The notes below the pieces were generated by a model, which was given only the letters and a program-made list of their open reading frames with translations, did not search any database and was not told the origin of the DNA. A program made the translations under genes and the position numbers. Shown in pieces: positions 23,243 to 30,334 of a DNA stretch of 30,334 bases; the first letter of the stretch is position 1; every line of letters begins with the position of its first letter. The stretch comes from JAHECQ01 sp047638695 (GTDB taxonomy: Bacteria; Actinomycetota; Acidimicrobiia; Acidimicrobiales; SZUA-35). Location: contig JBLINY010000049.1 in the NCBI GenBank assembly GCA_047638695.1, forward strand, positions 1-30,334. The letters run 5' to 3'.

Positions 23243-24372
23243 GCTGCGACGCAGGTGCCAGCGACGCTGGAAATAGACGTGCCTCGGCGAGGCTCGCGGA
23301 TCTGGTGGCGGTCGTAGCCGTTGGTGACGTACCCCAGCGACAGGCCACTCACGGGATCGGCCCATGCCAGCTGACCGCCGGCGCCCGGATGTCCGAAGGC
23401 CTGAGGGGAAACGGTTCGTCCGAGGCCTCGCATGTTTGCCATGCCGTCGTCGCCGGCGAGGATCAGGCCGAGGCTTCGATTGGCGGGCACGCCCATGGGG
23501 TCTGGCAGGGTGTTGCGCACTTGTCCGGTGGCGTTGGCGAGGATGTCTGGATCCCAGATGCCGTGACTGTTGTGCAACAGCTCCTGGTAGAAGAGGGCCA
23601 GATCGCGAGCTCGGGCGTAGCCCCCGCCGCCAGGGACGCCAACTTCACGAGTGGCTGAGTCGTTGAACCGCTGGACCAGTTCGTCGTTTACCTCCGACGC
23701 TGGCAGTTCGCGTACCCCGAACGTCGCCTCTAGCTCGTCGGCGGTAGCCGGTTCACCCACCAAATGAAGGTCGGCGATGCCATCTTGTTGATCGTTTGCG
23801 ATGCCGAGAATTCGTGGAAGACCGGCTGGCGTCGTGATGCGCTGTTCGACGACATCGCGATAGTCGCTACCTGTTACCCGGTCGATGATTTCCGCCAGTA
23901 CCCAGTGAGCCGAGGTCGGGTGGTATTCGAACCGAGTCCCGGGTTCCCAGTTGAGGCGCCACTGAGCCATGCGCTCGACTCGGCTTGCTCGTTCGTTCCA
24001 GACCGGCGGACCCATCGGGGCATGGGGAAAGCCGGCGGTGTGCAGCATTACCTGTTCGACCGTGATGTCGGCTTTGCCGGCTCCAACGACTGTGGGGTCG
24101 CCCTCGCCGAATTCCGGGAAATAGGTGGTGACCTTCTCGGCCGCATCGACGGTACCGTCGGCCATCAACGTCCAGACGGCCGACGCAACGAATGGCTTGG
24201 TTGCAGAGAAGATGCAGTACTGGTGGTCGAGCGTCGCGTCACCGAAAGCTTCTTCAGCGACGATCTCGCCCTGGTACGCCAGCGCTACCTGTACCGATGG
24301 CAATAGGCCTTCGTCGACCTCGCGTCGGGCCCGTTCCAGAAGCTTGTTGACTTGTGCATCGTCGATCGCCAT
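23239..24372 (-). CDS. Beta-lactamase-family serine hydrolase
   Basis: 377 residues of the class C beta-lactamase/penicillin-binding-protein fold. The nucleophile motif SxxK is SATK (in CIFSATKPFVAS), the second motif is around EYHPTSAHW (Tyr), and the third is GHPGAGG in place of KTG. No signal peptide is seen, so it is probably cytoplasmic, like EstB-type esterases, rather than a true beta-lactamase. The ATG at 24372 is preferred because a TACGTT -10 box ends 6 nt before it; GTG 24378 is next to that box. The gene overlaps the aspartate dehydrogenase-like gene. Confidence 0.9.
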   Translation of the reverse strand: MAIDDAQVNKLLERARREVDEGLLPSVQVALAYQGEIVAEEAFGDATLDHQYCIFSATKPFVASAVWTLMADGTVDAAEKVTTYFPEFGEGDPTVVGAGKADITVEQVMLHTAGFPHAPMGPPVWNERASRVERMAQWRLNWEPGTRFEYHPTSAHWVLAEIIDRVTGSDYRDVVEQRITTPAGLPRILGIANDQQDGIADLHLVGEPATADELEATFGVRELPASEVNDELVQRFNDSATREVGVPGGGGYARARDLALFYQELLHNSHGIWDPDILANATGQVRNTLPDPMGVPANRSLGLILAGDDGMANMRGLGRTVSPQAFGHPGAGGQLAWADPVSGLSLGYVTNGYDRHQIREPRRGTSISSVAGTCVAA

Positions 24373-24378
24373 GGGCAC

Positions 24379-24384
24379 AACGTA
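24379..24384 (-). promoter_or_regulatory. -10 box of a probable leaderless promoter (serine hydrolase)
   Basis: On the minus strand TACGTT ends 6 nt before ATG 24372, with no ribosome binding site. It faces the amidohydrolase promoter (24429-24434) across a gap of about 68 bp. Confidence 0.45.
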
Positions 24385-24428
24385 GAACGCTGACGGCCGC
24401 GGGCTCTACTTGAAGGGACCTCATCTCA

Positions 24429-24434
24429 TACAAT
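24429..24434 (+). promoter_or_regulatory. -10 box of a probable leaderless promoter (amidohydrolase)
   Basis: TACAAT, one base from TATAAT, ends 6 nt before ATG 24441, so the transcript would begin at the start codon. This is the clearest example of the layout in the window. Confidence 0.6.
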
Positions 24435-24440
24435 GACGCT

Positions 24441-25616
24441 ATGACTTTCGACAGTGCCGTCACCGGACTCAAGGTGATTGATACCGATACTCATTGGTCG
24501 GAGCCAGCCGACCTATGGACGAGCCGGGCACCGGCCAAGTACGTCGACCGGGTGCCGCGCCTCACTGAGAAGAATGGGCGTCGTCGCTGGTGGTTTGACA
24601 CCGACATCGCCATTGGCCTGCCGATCGCGTCAAGCGTGATTGATCCCGTTGGCAACAAAGTGATGGGTACGGCGTTCTTCGAGATGGACAACGACATGGT
24701 CCATCGGGCCAGCTTCGATGCCGAGGCCCGGGTCGCCATGATGGATGAGCTCGGTATCTACGCCCAGGTCATGTATCCGAACGTTGCCGGGTTCGGGAAT
24801 CAAAAGTTCTTGAAGTCACCCGACGACATGCTGCGACTCATCAGCGTCCAGATCTATAACGATGCGCTGGCCGAGTTTCAAGAAGACACCGGTCAACGGG
24901 TGTTCGGTATGGCGCTACTGCCTTGGTGGGACCTGGCCGCCGCGGCGGATGAGATCAAGCGAGCGCACGCCAATGGGCTACGGGGCATCGTTACCTGTTC
25001 GAATCCCGAAGAAGCAGGCCTTCCTGATATGTCCCAGCCCGAGTGGGACGAGATCTGGCAGCTGTGTTCCGATCTTGAAATGCCGGTGAATTTCCACATT
25101 GGCTCATCCGACGGCAATCTCGACTTCTTCGGAAAGGCGCCCTGGCCTTCATTCAACGATGAACAAAAGATGGCGGTTGGCTCGGCCAACCTGTTCATGG
25201 GCAACGCCCGGGTCGTTGGCAACATGATTTACTCCGGTGTCCCCGAACGATTCCCCAACCTCAAGTTCGTGTCAGTCGAGAGCGGAATTGGCTGGCTGCC
25301 GTTCTTCCTCGAGTGCCTCGATCATCAACTGACCGAGACCGCACCGAGCGAGGTCGACCGTTTGTCGATGAAGCCGTCCGATTATTTTCGGCGCCAGTTC
25401 TTTGGCACCTTCTGGTTTGAGTCGGCCATGGTCAAAGCGGCCATCGACTTTCTCGGGCCCGACTGCCTTATGTTCGAGACCGATTTCCCCCACCCCACGT
25501 GTCTGTATCCGCGTGATGACCTTCGCCTTGCCACCACGCTGTCAGAGCTTGAACCCGACGTCATCACCAAGGTGATGCAAGACAACGCCTCAAAGCTCTA
25601 CAAAATTCCGGTCTAG
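24441..25616 (+). CDS. Amidohydrolase-family protein (amidohydrolase 2 type)
   Basis: 391 residues with a metal-dependent TIM barrel. The N-terminal metal motif is DTDTHW (Asp-Thr-His in place of the classical HxH), as in the ACMSD-like amidohydrolase 2 group. VNFHIGSSDG carries the next His, ESGIGWLPFFLECLDH and FETDFPHPTCLYP carry the conserved acid; the usual end NASKLYKI is present. These enzymes cleave C-C or amide bonds in aromatic or other degradation routes; the substrate is unknown. Start ATG 24441 follows an almost perfect -10 box with no leader. It converges with the conservon (34 bp). Confidence 0.92.
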   Translation: MTFDSAVTGLKVIDTDTHWSEPADLWTSRAPAKYVDRVPRLTEKNGRRRWWFDTDIAIGLPIASSVIDPVGNKVMGTAFFEMDNDMVHRASFDAEARVAMMDELGIYAQVMYPNVAGFGNQKFLKSPDDMLRLISVQIYNDALAEFQEDTGQRVFGMALLPWWDLAAAADEIKRAHANGLRGIVTCSNPEEAGLPDMSQPEWDEIWQLCSDLEMPVNFHIGSSDGNLDFFGKAPWPSFNDEQKMAVGSANLFMGNARVVGNMIYSGVPERFPNLKFVSVESGIGWLPFFLECLDHQLTETAPSEVDRLSMKPSDYFRRQFFGTFWFESAMVKAAIDFLGPDCLMFETDFPHPTCLYPRDDLRLATTLSELEPDVITKVMQDNASKLYKIPV

Positions 25617-25650
25617 CTCTGGCTGAGCCTTGGCGAGGTCGGGTTGGTCC

Positions 25651-26244
25651 TCACGAGATCGCTGACGCTGCAGGCTGCCCGGCAACTGCCCTTTCGAGAA
25701 TGACATCGAAGAGCGACAGCAACACATTCTTCACCGAGTGGCGATTTCGGGCATCGCAGTCGATCAGGAGCACGTCAGGGGGCAGTTGAAGTGCGGCTTG
25801 CACCTGTTCTCTGCTGTATGACTGCTCGCCGTTGAAGCCATTGAGGCCTATGACAAACGGGATGCCGCGGGACTCGAAGTAGTCAACAGCAAAGAAGGAA
25901 TCGGCGAGTCGGTCCGAATCCACCAGTACTACAGCGCCCAGCGCACCGGTCACCAAGTCGTCCCACATGAATCCGAATCGATCCTCACTCGGCGTTCCGA
26001 AGAGGTAGAGGACGAGGTCGTTGTCGATCGTGATGCGACCGAAGTCCATGGTGCCGGCCGCGGTGGTCTTCGTGTCGACGACCGATGTGTCGTCGACGCC
26101 GAGGTTGGCCGAGGTGCCCGAAGCTTCAGTACGCAGCGGATCGATCTCCGATACTGAGCCAACGAATGTTGTCTTGCCGACGCCGAATCCGCCAGCGACC
26201 ACGAACTTTGCCGAGACCTTTCTCTGGGGTTTCTGCTGTGTCAT
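25651..26244 (-). CDS. cvnD: CvnD-type GTP-binding protein (conservon)
   Basis: 197 residues, small MglA/Ras-like GTPase. P-loop GGFGVGKTTF, switch II-like YLFGTPSEDRF and a nucleotide-base motif VIGLNGFNG are visible. In Streptomyces conservons, CvnD is the GTPase partner of CvnA and the CvnB roadblock protein; it may act as a G-protein-like switch. ATG 26244 gives MTQQKPQRKVS, four bases after the DUF742 stop, with GGAGG upstream; the frame to 26346 is shadow of DUF742. Confidence 0.92.
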   Translation of the reverse strand: MTQQKPQRKVSAKFVVAGGFGVGKTTFVGSVSEIDPLRTEASGTSANLGVDDTSVVDTKTTAAGTMDFGRITIDNDLVLYLFGTPSEDRFGFMWDDLVTGALGAVVLVDSDRLADSFFAVDYFESRGIPFVIGLNGFNGEQSYSREQVQAALQLPPDVLLIDCDARNRHSVKNVLLSLFDVILERAVAGQPAASAIS

Positions 26245-26248
26245 GGGG

Positions 26249-26629
26249 TCAGAGCCTCCGTACGCCATCGATGAGGCGTGAGATGAGTGCGACGTCTGCT
26301 GGTGTGCCATCGGTCGGGTCATGAGTGATTGTGCTGAATTGCTCAAGGTGACCGCTGGTGATGAGGTCGCCGACGATGACCTTCACGGTCCCGATCGGGA
26401 GGTTCAGGTAGGAAGAAATCTCGGCGATAGCGATAGATGTCTCGCAGAGAGCAAAAACAGGAGCCGCCTCGAACCGGAGAGGGCTTTGTTCGTGTTCGGT
26501 GATCTGCACCATGGTTTCCAGGCGCAGGCCCTCGACCGAGCTGCGAGTTCGACCGGACGTGACCAGGAACGGACGAATGAAGTCGTCCATTTCGCCGCCG
26601 GCGACCCGGTTCTCGTTGGTCTTGTTCAT
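26249..26629 (-). CDS. cvnC: CvnC-type DUF742 protein (conservon)
   Basis: 126 residues of DUF742: an RPFLVTSGRTRS start, EHEQSPLRFEAAPVFALC and the winged-helix-like part SIAIAEISSYLNLPIGTVKVIVGDLI, then the end ADVALISRLIDGVRRL. It is the third member of conservon operons and may bind the GTPase or DNA. The ATG 26629 has a strong AAGGAGG, whose sequence overlaps the cvnB stop. Confidence 0.94.
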   Translation of the reverse strand: MNKTNENRVAGGEMDDFIRPFLVTSGRTRSSVEGLRLETMVQITEHEQSPLRFEAAPVFALCETSIAIAEISSYLNLPIGTVKVIVGDLITSGHLEQFSTITHDPTDGTPADVALISRLIDGVRRL

Positions 26630-26640
26630 TGCGTCCCTCC

Positions 26641-27057
26641 TTAGACGGCCAAGCTGTTCTTGAGTTCGCCGATTAATTGGGGCGTCAGTACGCGACCGGC
26701 GCGTTCGGCCAAAAGCGTCATCTCATAGACGATGAGACCGATGTCGGCGTCCTTGCGAGCGACGACTCCCAGAACGGCGCCGTGGGTCATGTTCACGATC
26801 AGCAGATAGCTCCGGTCCATTTCGATGATCATTCGGTGAACGTTGTCCTCGGCGAAACACCGGGCAGCGGCAAGGGTGAGGCTCCCCAGTCCCGAGGTGA
26901 TGGCGCCGAACTGATCGGCCGTTGCCTCGGGAAGACCTTCAGAGGCCGCCAGTTTCATGCCGTCAGCCGCCACCGCGAGGGCGTCGTCGACACCAACGGT
27001 TTCGACGACGAAGTTGTCTAGCAGCCAAGCGAACTGTTCGGTGTCGGAGTCGCTCAT
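26641..27057 (-). CDS. cvnB: CvnB-type roadblock/LC7 protein (conservon)
   Basis: 138 residues with the Roadblock/LC7 fold (LLDNFVVETVGVDDALAVAADGMKLAAS, then MIIEMDRSYLLIVNMTHGAVLGVVARKDADIGLIVYEM). Such proteins are regulators of MglA-like GTPases; in conservons this is CvnB. Its ATG 27057 overlaps the stop of the sensor gene by ATGA, so it is translationally coupled to cvnA. An 11-bp gap follows to cvnC. Confidence 0.95.
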   Translation of the reverse strand: MSDSDTEQFAWLLDNFVVETVGVDDALAVAADGMKLAASEGLPEATADQFGAITSGLGSLTLAAARCFAEDNVHRMIIEMDRSYLLIVNMTHGAVLGVVARKDADIGLIVYEMTLLAERAGRVLTPQLIGELKNSLAV

Positions 27058-29474
27058 TGGTCCTGGATTCCTTCGTCGGTCGTCGGTCGTTCGCTGTCCT
27101 GAAGGCCTCGCGAAATGCCGGAACTGAGGGCCGACATCATGGATGAAAAGTCACCGGCACCGCTTGGGCTCGAGCTCTCAGCTGGGTCTGTGAGTGCCGG
27201 ATTGGCGACGGGTTTGACGTCTGCGAGGGTTGCGCCAGCCCATCGGGTTGGAAGAACGGGTGGAGCGGGCTCGGCTAACCCGTGTGATTCCGAAGCCTCG
27301 CTCGCCGAGTTTTCGGTTGCTTGCGCTGTGGATTGTTGCTCGAACCGTTGACGGAGGTCGCTCACCTGGACCGTTGACGGGTCCGGGACGTTCTCGACCT
27401 CGCTGGCCGGGGGAGCGGGAACAGGCTGTTCGTTAGGTTCGACCTCGTCGACGAGATTGGTATTGCCGGGTCGGTCGATGTCAGCTTCGGCGTGGTCTTC
27501 GTCCATCTGGGCTCCGAAGCTCGCCGCGTCGGACGGGTTGTTCTCCTGTTCACCCTTGGCTTCGGTCAACGCCGCCAGTTCCGAGTCCAGGTCGTGAGGA
27601 GCGCCGAGTGGGCGCCCGTCTTCGACTTCTTCGACCGTTGATGCAACATCGGGGGTGGTCATGGTGGAGGGAAGTTCGATGCGGGCCATGACACCGCGCC
27701 CGGGCGCCTCTACGAGACGTACCTTGATGTCGTGTCGGTCGGCCAGTCGACTTACGACGAACAGCCCGAGGTTCCCGGTCGGCACCTGGTCGGGTGCGAG
27801 TGGGTCTTTGAGACGAAGGTTGATCTCGAGCAGCTCGTCCTCCGACATGCCGATGCCCTGGTCGAAAACGGTCAGGAGGTAGTGATCGCTTTCGTATTGA
27901 CCGCTCACCAGGACCGGTGCATCTTCGCCAGAGAATTTCAGCGCGTTCTCTAGTAGCTCAGCCAGGAGGTGCGCGACGTCGGCAACGGCGTTGCCCTGTA
28001 ATTTCGCATCGGCCAAGGCGGCGATGTTGATCCGCTCATAGCTCTCAACTTCACCGAAAGCAGCGCGTACTGCGTCCTCGATGTCTATCGGCTCGGTCCA
28101 TTTGCGAGGTGTGTCCGCACCGGCGATGACGAGAAGGCTTTCGGCGTTTCGACGCATTCTGGTAATGGTGTTGTCGAGCTCGAACAGAGATTGGAGTGTG
28201 TCGGGGTCTTGCTCTTCTCGCTGGAGTTCGGTGAGCCCGGCCAGCGTTTGTTTCAGCAGCTGTTGATTTCGTCGACCGAGGTTCGTGCTCATCTCGACCA
28301 GAGCCCGCCGGTCAAGAATTTGTTCGGTCGCCAGTCCGTATGCCGTCACCTGTAGATGGTTGAAAACTTCCGCCAGCTCGCCGATCTCTCTATTGGAAGA
28401 TGTGACGATGGGCTGGCTAGCAGGAAGCTCGGAAACGTCGTCGGTGTCACGTAGCCGGTTGACGAGATCGGGAAAGTCTACGTTCGCTACGTGATGGGCA
28501 TCGACAAGCAGCGCTCCCAGCGGATTTGCGATCGAGCGGTAGATCATGAGGATGAGGCCGATACCAGCGACGACACCGGCGGAAGCAAGCAGTATGAATA
28601 GTCTTCGTAGGTCGGTTGCCTGTTTCAGGTCATTGGCGAGACCGTTTTCGAGATTGGCACCCTGTTCGGTGACCGTATTCGACCACTCGGCCCGGAAGGT
28701 GACGAGCGCCGGCACGATCTCAGAGGACAAAATCACCACGTTGCCCTCCTCGAGGTCGTCCATCGCCACGATCTCGAGGTCGCGAAGGTTGCGTGAGGCT
28801 CCCGACTGAAGTGTCCGATCGAGTTCCGCTCTCGAGGTCGCGGTCGCAATGGCGACGGTCGTTGTCAGAGAGAGGTCACTCTTAGCGAAGGCAACTGAGA
28901 GCACCCCTAAGGGCAGGTCAACTTCTGACCCGCCGACAGCCTCAGCTTCGTTCGAGGCCGCGACCTCGCTAGCGACGGCAAGGTAGGCGAACCAGGCTGT
29001 CTCCCGTGTTTCAAGAGCCTCGATTGCCTGACGATTCACGATGGCCTCGTTGCCAGTGGCCGCCGACGGGTAGAGATCTGCACCGGGCTTTGTGGCGTCG
29101 AGGAGAGACCGTGTCGTCCCGGAATACAGAGCGAGGGCTGTCGCCTGGCCGCTGCGGCGAGCCTGGGTGATGTTCTGGCTCGCCGAGGCGAGAGCTGTGC
29201 CGAGGTCAGGATCCTGGGTCTGCTGTAACTCGGCCAGCAAGGTATCGGTGACCTTGGTGGCCTCGGTCGAGTCCCCCGTGAGAAACAACTGCAGCCGCTC
29301 ATCGCCGATGGCGAGAACCAATCGATGGGTCGATTGAGTTGTCGTGATGGCGGCGAGACTGCCTGCTGCAGCGTCAATGTTCGAGCTCTGCGCTCGAAAG
29401 CCGAGAGTCAGAGCGAGGCCAATCGCAAAGAGGGGTAAAAGGACAAGGGCAGCGAGTCACGATTTGATGCGCAC
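27054..29474 (-). CDS. cvnA: CvnA-type sensor histidine kinase-like protein, with in-frame TGA at codon 6
   Basis: Conservon sensor. From GTG 29474, after AAGGAG (29485-29490), the frame reads MRIKS, then TGA (29457-29459), then LAALVLLPLFAIGLALTLG (first membrane span), an extracytoplasmic domain of about 230 residues, a second span (FILLASAGVVAGIGLILMIY), a HAMP-like stretch and a catalytic ATPase domain: LLAELLENALKFS (N box), FDQGIGMS and GNLGLFVVSRLADRH (G boxes). A Pro/Glu-rich tail of about 200 residues ends the protein. The usual LDHLATRMRR is LDNTITRMRR, so the expected His is Asn (codon 28170-28172). Read from the next possible start, TTG 29321, it is 755 residues without the first span. 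The TGA may be a mutation, a sequence error or a real switch. Confidence 0.85.
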
Positions 29475-29539
29475 CGGGCTGTCTCTCCTTCTCAGGACTC
29501 TCGAGTTCGATCACTACGCCCGAGTAGCTTGAGGGGGCC
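29475..29539. promoter_or_regulatory. Divergent promoter region between conservon and GGDEF-EAL gene
   Basis: 65 bp separate the two divergent genes. It contains the cvnA ribosome binding site on the minus strand (29485-29490) and TAGCTT (29525-29530), which could be the -10 box of the plus-strand gene, ending 9 nt before TTG 29540. The -35 boxes are not evident. Confidence 0.4.
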
Positions 29540-30334
29540 TTGAAAGCCGAAATTCATCGGGTCGGTCTGGACGAGGGAACGATGCCGGTGCTTCGTATCC
29601 GGCACAGAGCGTTGCCAGGCGACCGGTATGCGGTTTCGGTTCGGCGCGCTGTCCCTGCCGCCTTCGATGCGGTAATCAAAGGGGCGTTGCCGGATCTGCA
29701 ATTTGTGTCGGTTTCGAACGAGGAGCTCATTGGCTTCTATTCGCCGCTCGAGCGTCGCTCCGACGGCGAGGGAATCGCCGTGCGGTTAGTTGAGGCCTTG
29801 CGACAAGCGATCGATGTCAATGGACTACCGCACCATTTGTCATCACGCGTCGGTGCTGCGCTTCTGGACGATGAGAACCCTGATGCCACTCACCCAGCGA
29901 TGCTGTTCCATCCGTACCAGCGGGTTCAAAACCGTCGGCAGCGAGAAATGGAAGACGATCTGCGGTCTGCGGTTTTGAAGAACGAACCGAACGCTTCGAT
30001 GCAGCCGTCGATCGACTTGAAGACCGGTCGAGTCGTGGCGTTGAAAGTGTCGGCAAGATGGCAGCGAAACGGTCGGGGTTTCGTGCCACCGCTCGAATTT
30101 GTGCCAGCTGCGGACGCTATTGGAATTAGCCATCTTCTTGGCCGTCAGGTGTTGCAGCGAGCCCTTTTCGTCACCTCTGATCTTGTAGACGATGGCCTTC
30201 TTGGCGAGGTGACACTCCGGACGAGCGTTGCGCCTGCCGAGGTTCTTCACCCTGACTTCGTTCAGACTGTGCTCGATGCCACGAGAGTCAACCCACGGGT
30301 GAAGGTCGGCCTGGAAATGAACCCAACCCCCCCC
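29540..30334 (+). CDS. Degenerate GGDEF-EAL protein (partial)
   Basis: At least 265 residues, cut by the window end. The N-terminal half fits a diguanylate cyclase fold (ALRQAIDVNGLPHHLSSRVG and a DENPDATHPAML end), but at the GGDEF position it reads SNEEL. The second half fits an EAL domain (REMEDDLRSAVLKNEPNAS..PSIDLKTGRVVALKV, then RNGRGFVPPLEFVPAADAIG), yet EAL is LKV, and the LEITE-type motif is LEMNP. The residues that bind metal and GTP or c-di-GMP seem lost, so it is probably a receptor or scaffold. Start TTG 29540 fits the fold; ATG 29582 with GAGGG upstream is the alternative. No transmembrane part is seen. Confidence 0.72.
   Translation, partial: MKAEIHRVGLDEGTMPVLRIRHRALPGDRYAVSVRRAVPAAFDAVIKGALPDLQFVSVSNEELIGFYSPLERRSDGEGIAVRLVEALRQAIDVNGLPHHLSSRVGAALLDDENPDATHPAMLFHPYQRVQNRRQREMEDDLRSAVLKNEPNASMQPSIDLKTGRVVALKVSARWQRNGRGFVPPLEFVPAADAIGISHLLGRQVLQRALFVTSDLVDDGLLGEVTLRTSVAPAEVLHPDFVQTVLDATRVNPRVKVGLEMNPTPP

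Noticed and set aside
29457..29459. TGA read as an amino acid (Trp or Sec)
   Set aside because: Many genes in this window end with TGA, so a changed code is excluded; no SECIS-like structure was noticed.
30324..30334. C-run at the right edge as a biological feature
   Set aside because: Looks like the end of a contig or a sequencing tract; it may also mean that errors are more likely near this end.

Overview
The window looks like chromosomal DNA of a high-GC actinobacterium, most probably class Acidimicrobiia (inference). The pointers are F420-type enzymes (a PPOX-fold protein and a luciferase-like oxidoreductase), a complete four-gene conservon (cvnA-D) of the kind known from Actinobacteria, and a repeated promoter layout in which a TANNNT box sits 6-7 nt before the start codon, as in leaderless mRNAs. 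No tRNA, rRNA, CRISPR array, insertion sequence or phage gene was recognised. The last bases are a C-run that may be a contig end.

Layout. 1-158: five DnaA-box-like sites just ahead of dnaB (159-1754). 1755-3259: poorly conserved, minus-strand small membrane or anchored proteins with many inverted repeats. 3338-4332: Nudix hydrolase and a DUF2277 protein, closed by a GAAA-loop hairpin. 4484-7203: DEAD-box RNA helicase and alanine racemase, tail to tail and sharing a CTAG for both stop codons. 7229-10825: PPOX/F420 protein, alpha/beta hydrolase, an internally deleted enolase-superfamily remnant, acyltransferase 3 and an anchored esterase. 10849-12356: luciferase-like oxidoreductase and a TerB/DUF533-like protein (minus). 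12489-17565: formate-tetrahydrofolate ligase, the two permeases of a branched-chain amino acid ABC transporter without ATPases or binding protein, and an aldonolactone oxidase. 17592-18371: SDR (minus). 18435-21203: a sulfur-type operon of VOC protein, cysteine-dioxygenase-like cupin and four-domain rhodanese. 21214-25616: small membrane protein, M48 protease, aspartate-dehydrogenase-like protein overlapping a beta-lactamase-family hydrolase, and an amidohydrolase. 25651-29474: the conservon. 29540-end: a partial GGDEF-EAL protein with both signature motifs degenerate.

Most interesting points. (1) A 14-bp tandem repeat between the dioxygenase and rhodanese genes contains four ATGs. The first three each open a 4-codon mini-ORF whose TGA overlaps the next ATG (TGATG), and the fourth ATG is the start of the rhodanese gene, giving a possible re-initiation ladder. 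A separate 17-bp duplication at the start of the lactone oxidase gene makes a similar coupled mini-ORF. (2) The conservon sensor gene has an in-frame TGA at codon 6, just ahead of its first membrane segment, and an Asn where a His is usual in its LDxxxxRMRR motif. Beside it, divergently, is the degenerate c-di-GMP-type protein. (3) The DnaA-box cluster before dnaB has near-helical spacing. (4) Short stretches 3' of the hydrolase at 7633-8553 read, in two frames, as pieces of a mandelate racemase/enolase-superfamily enzyme with its middle deleted.
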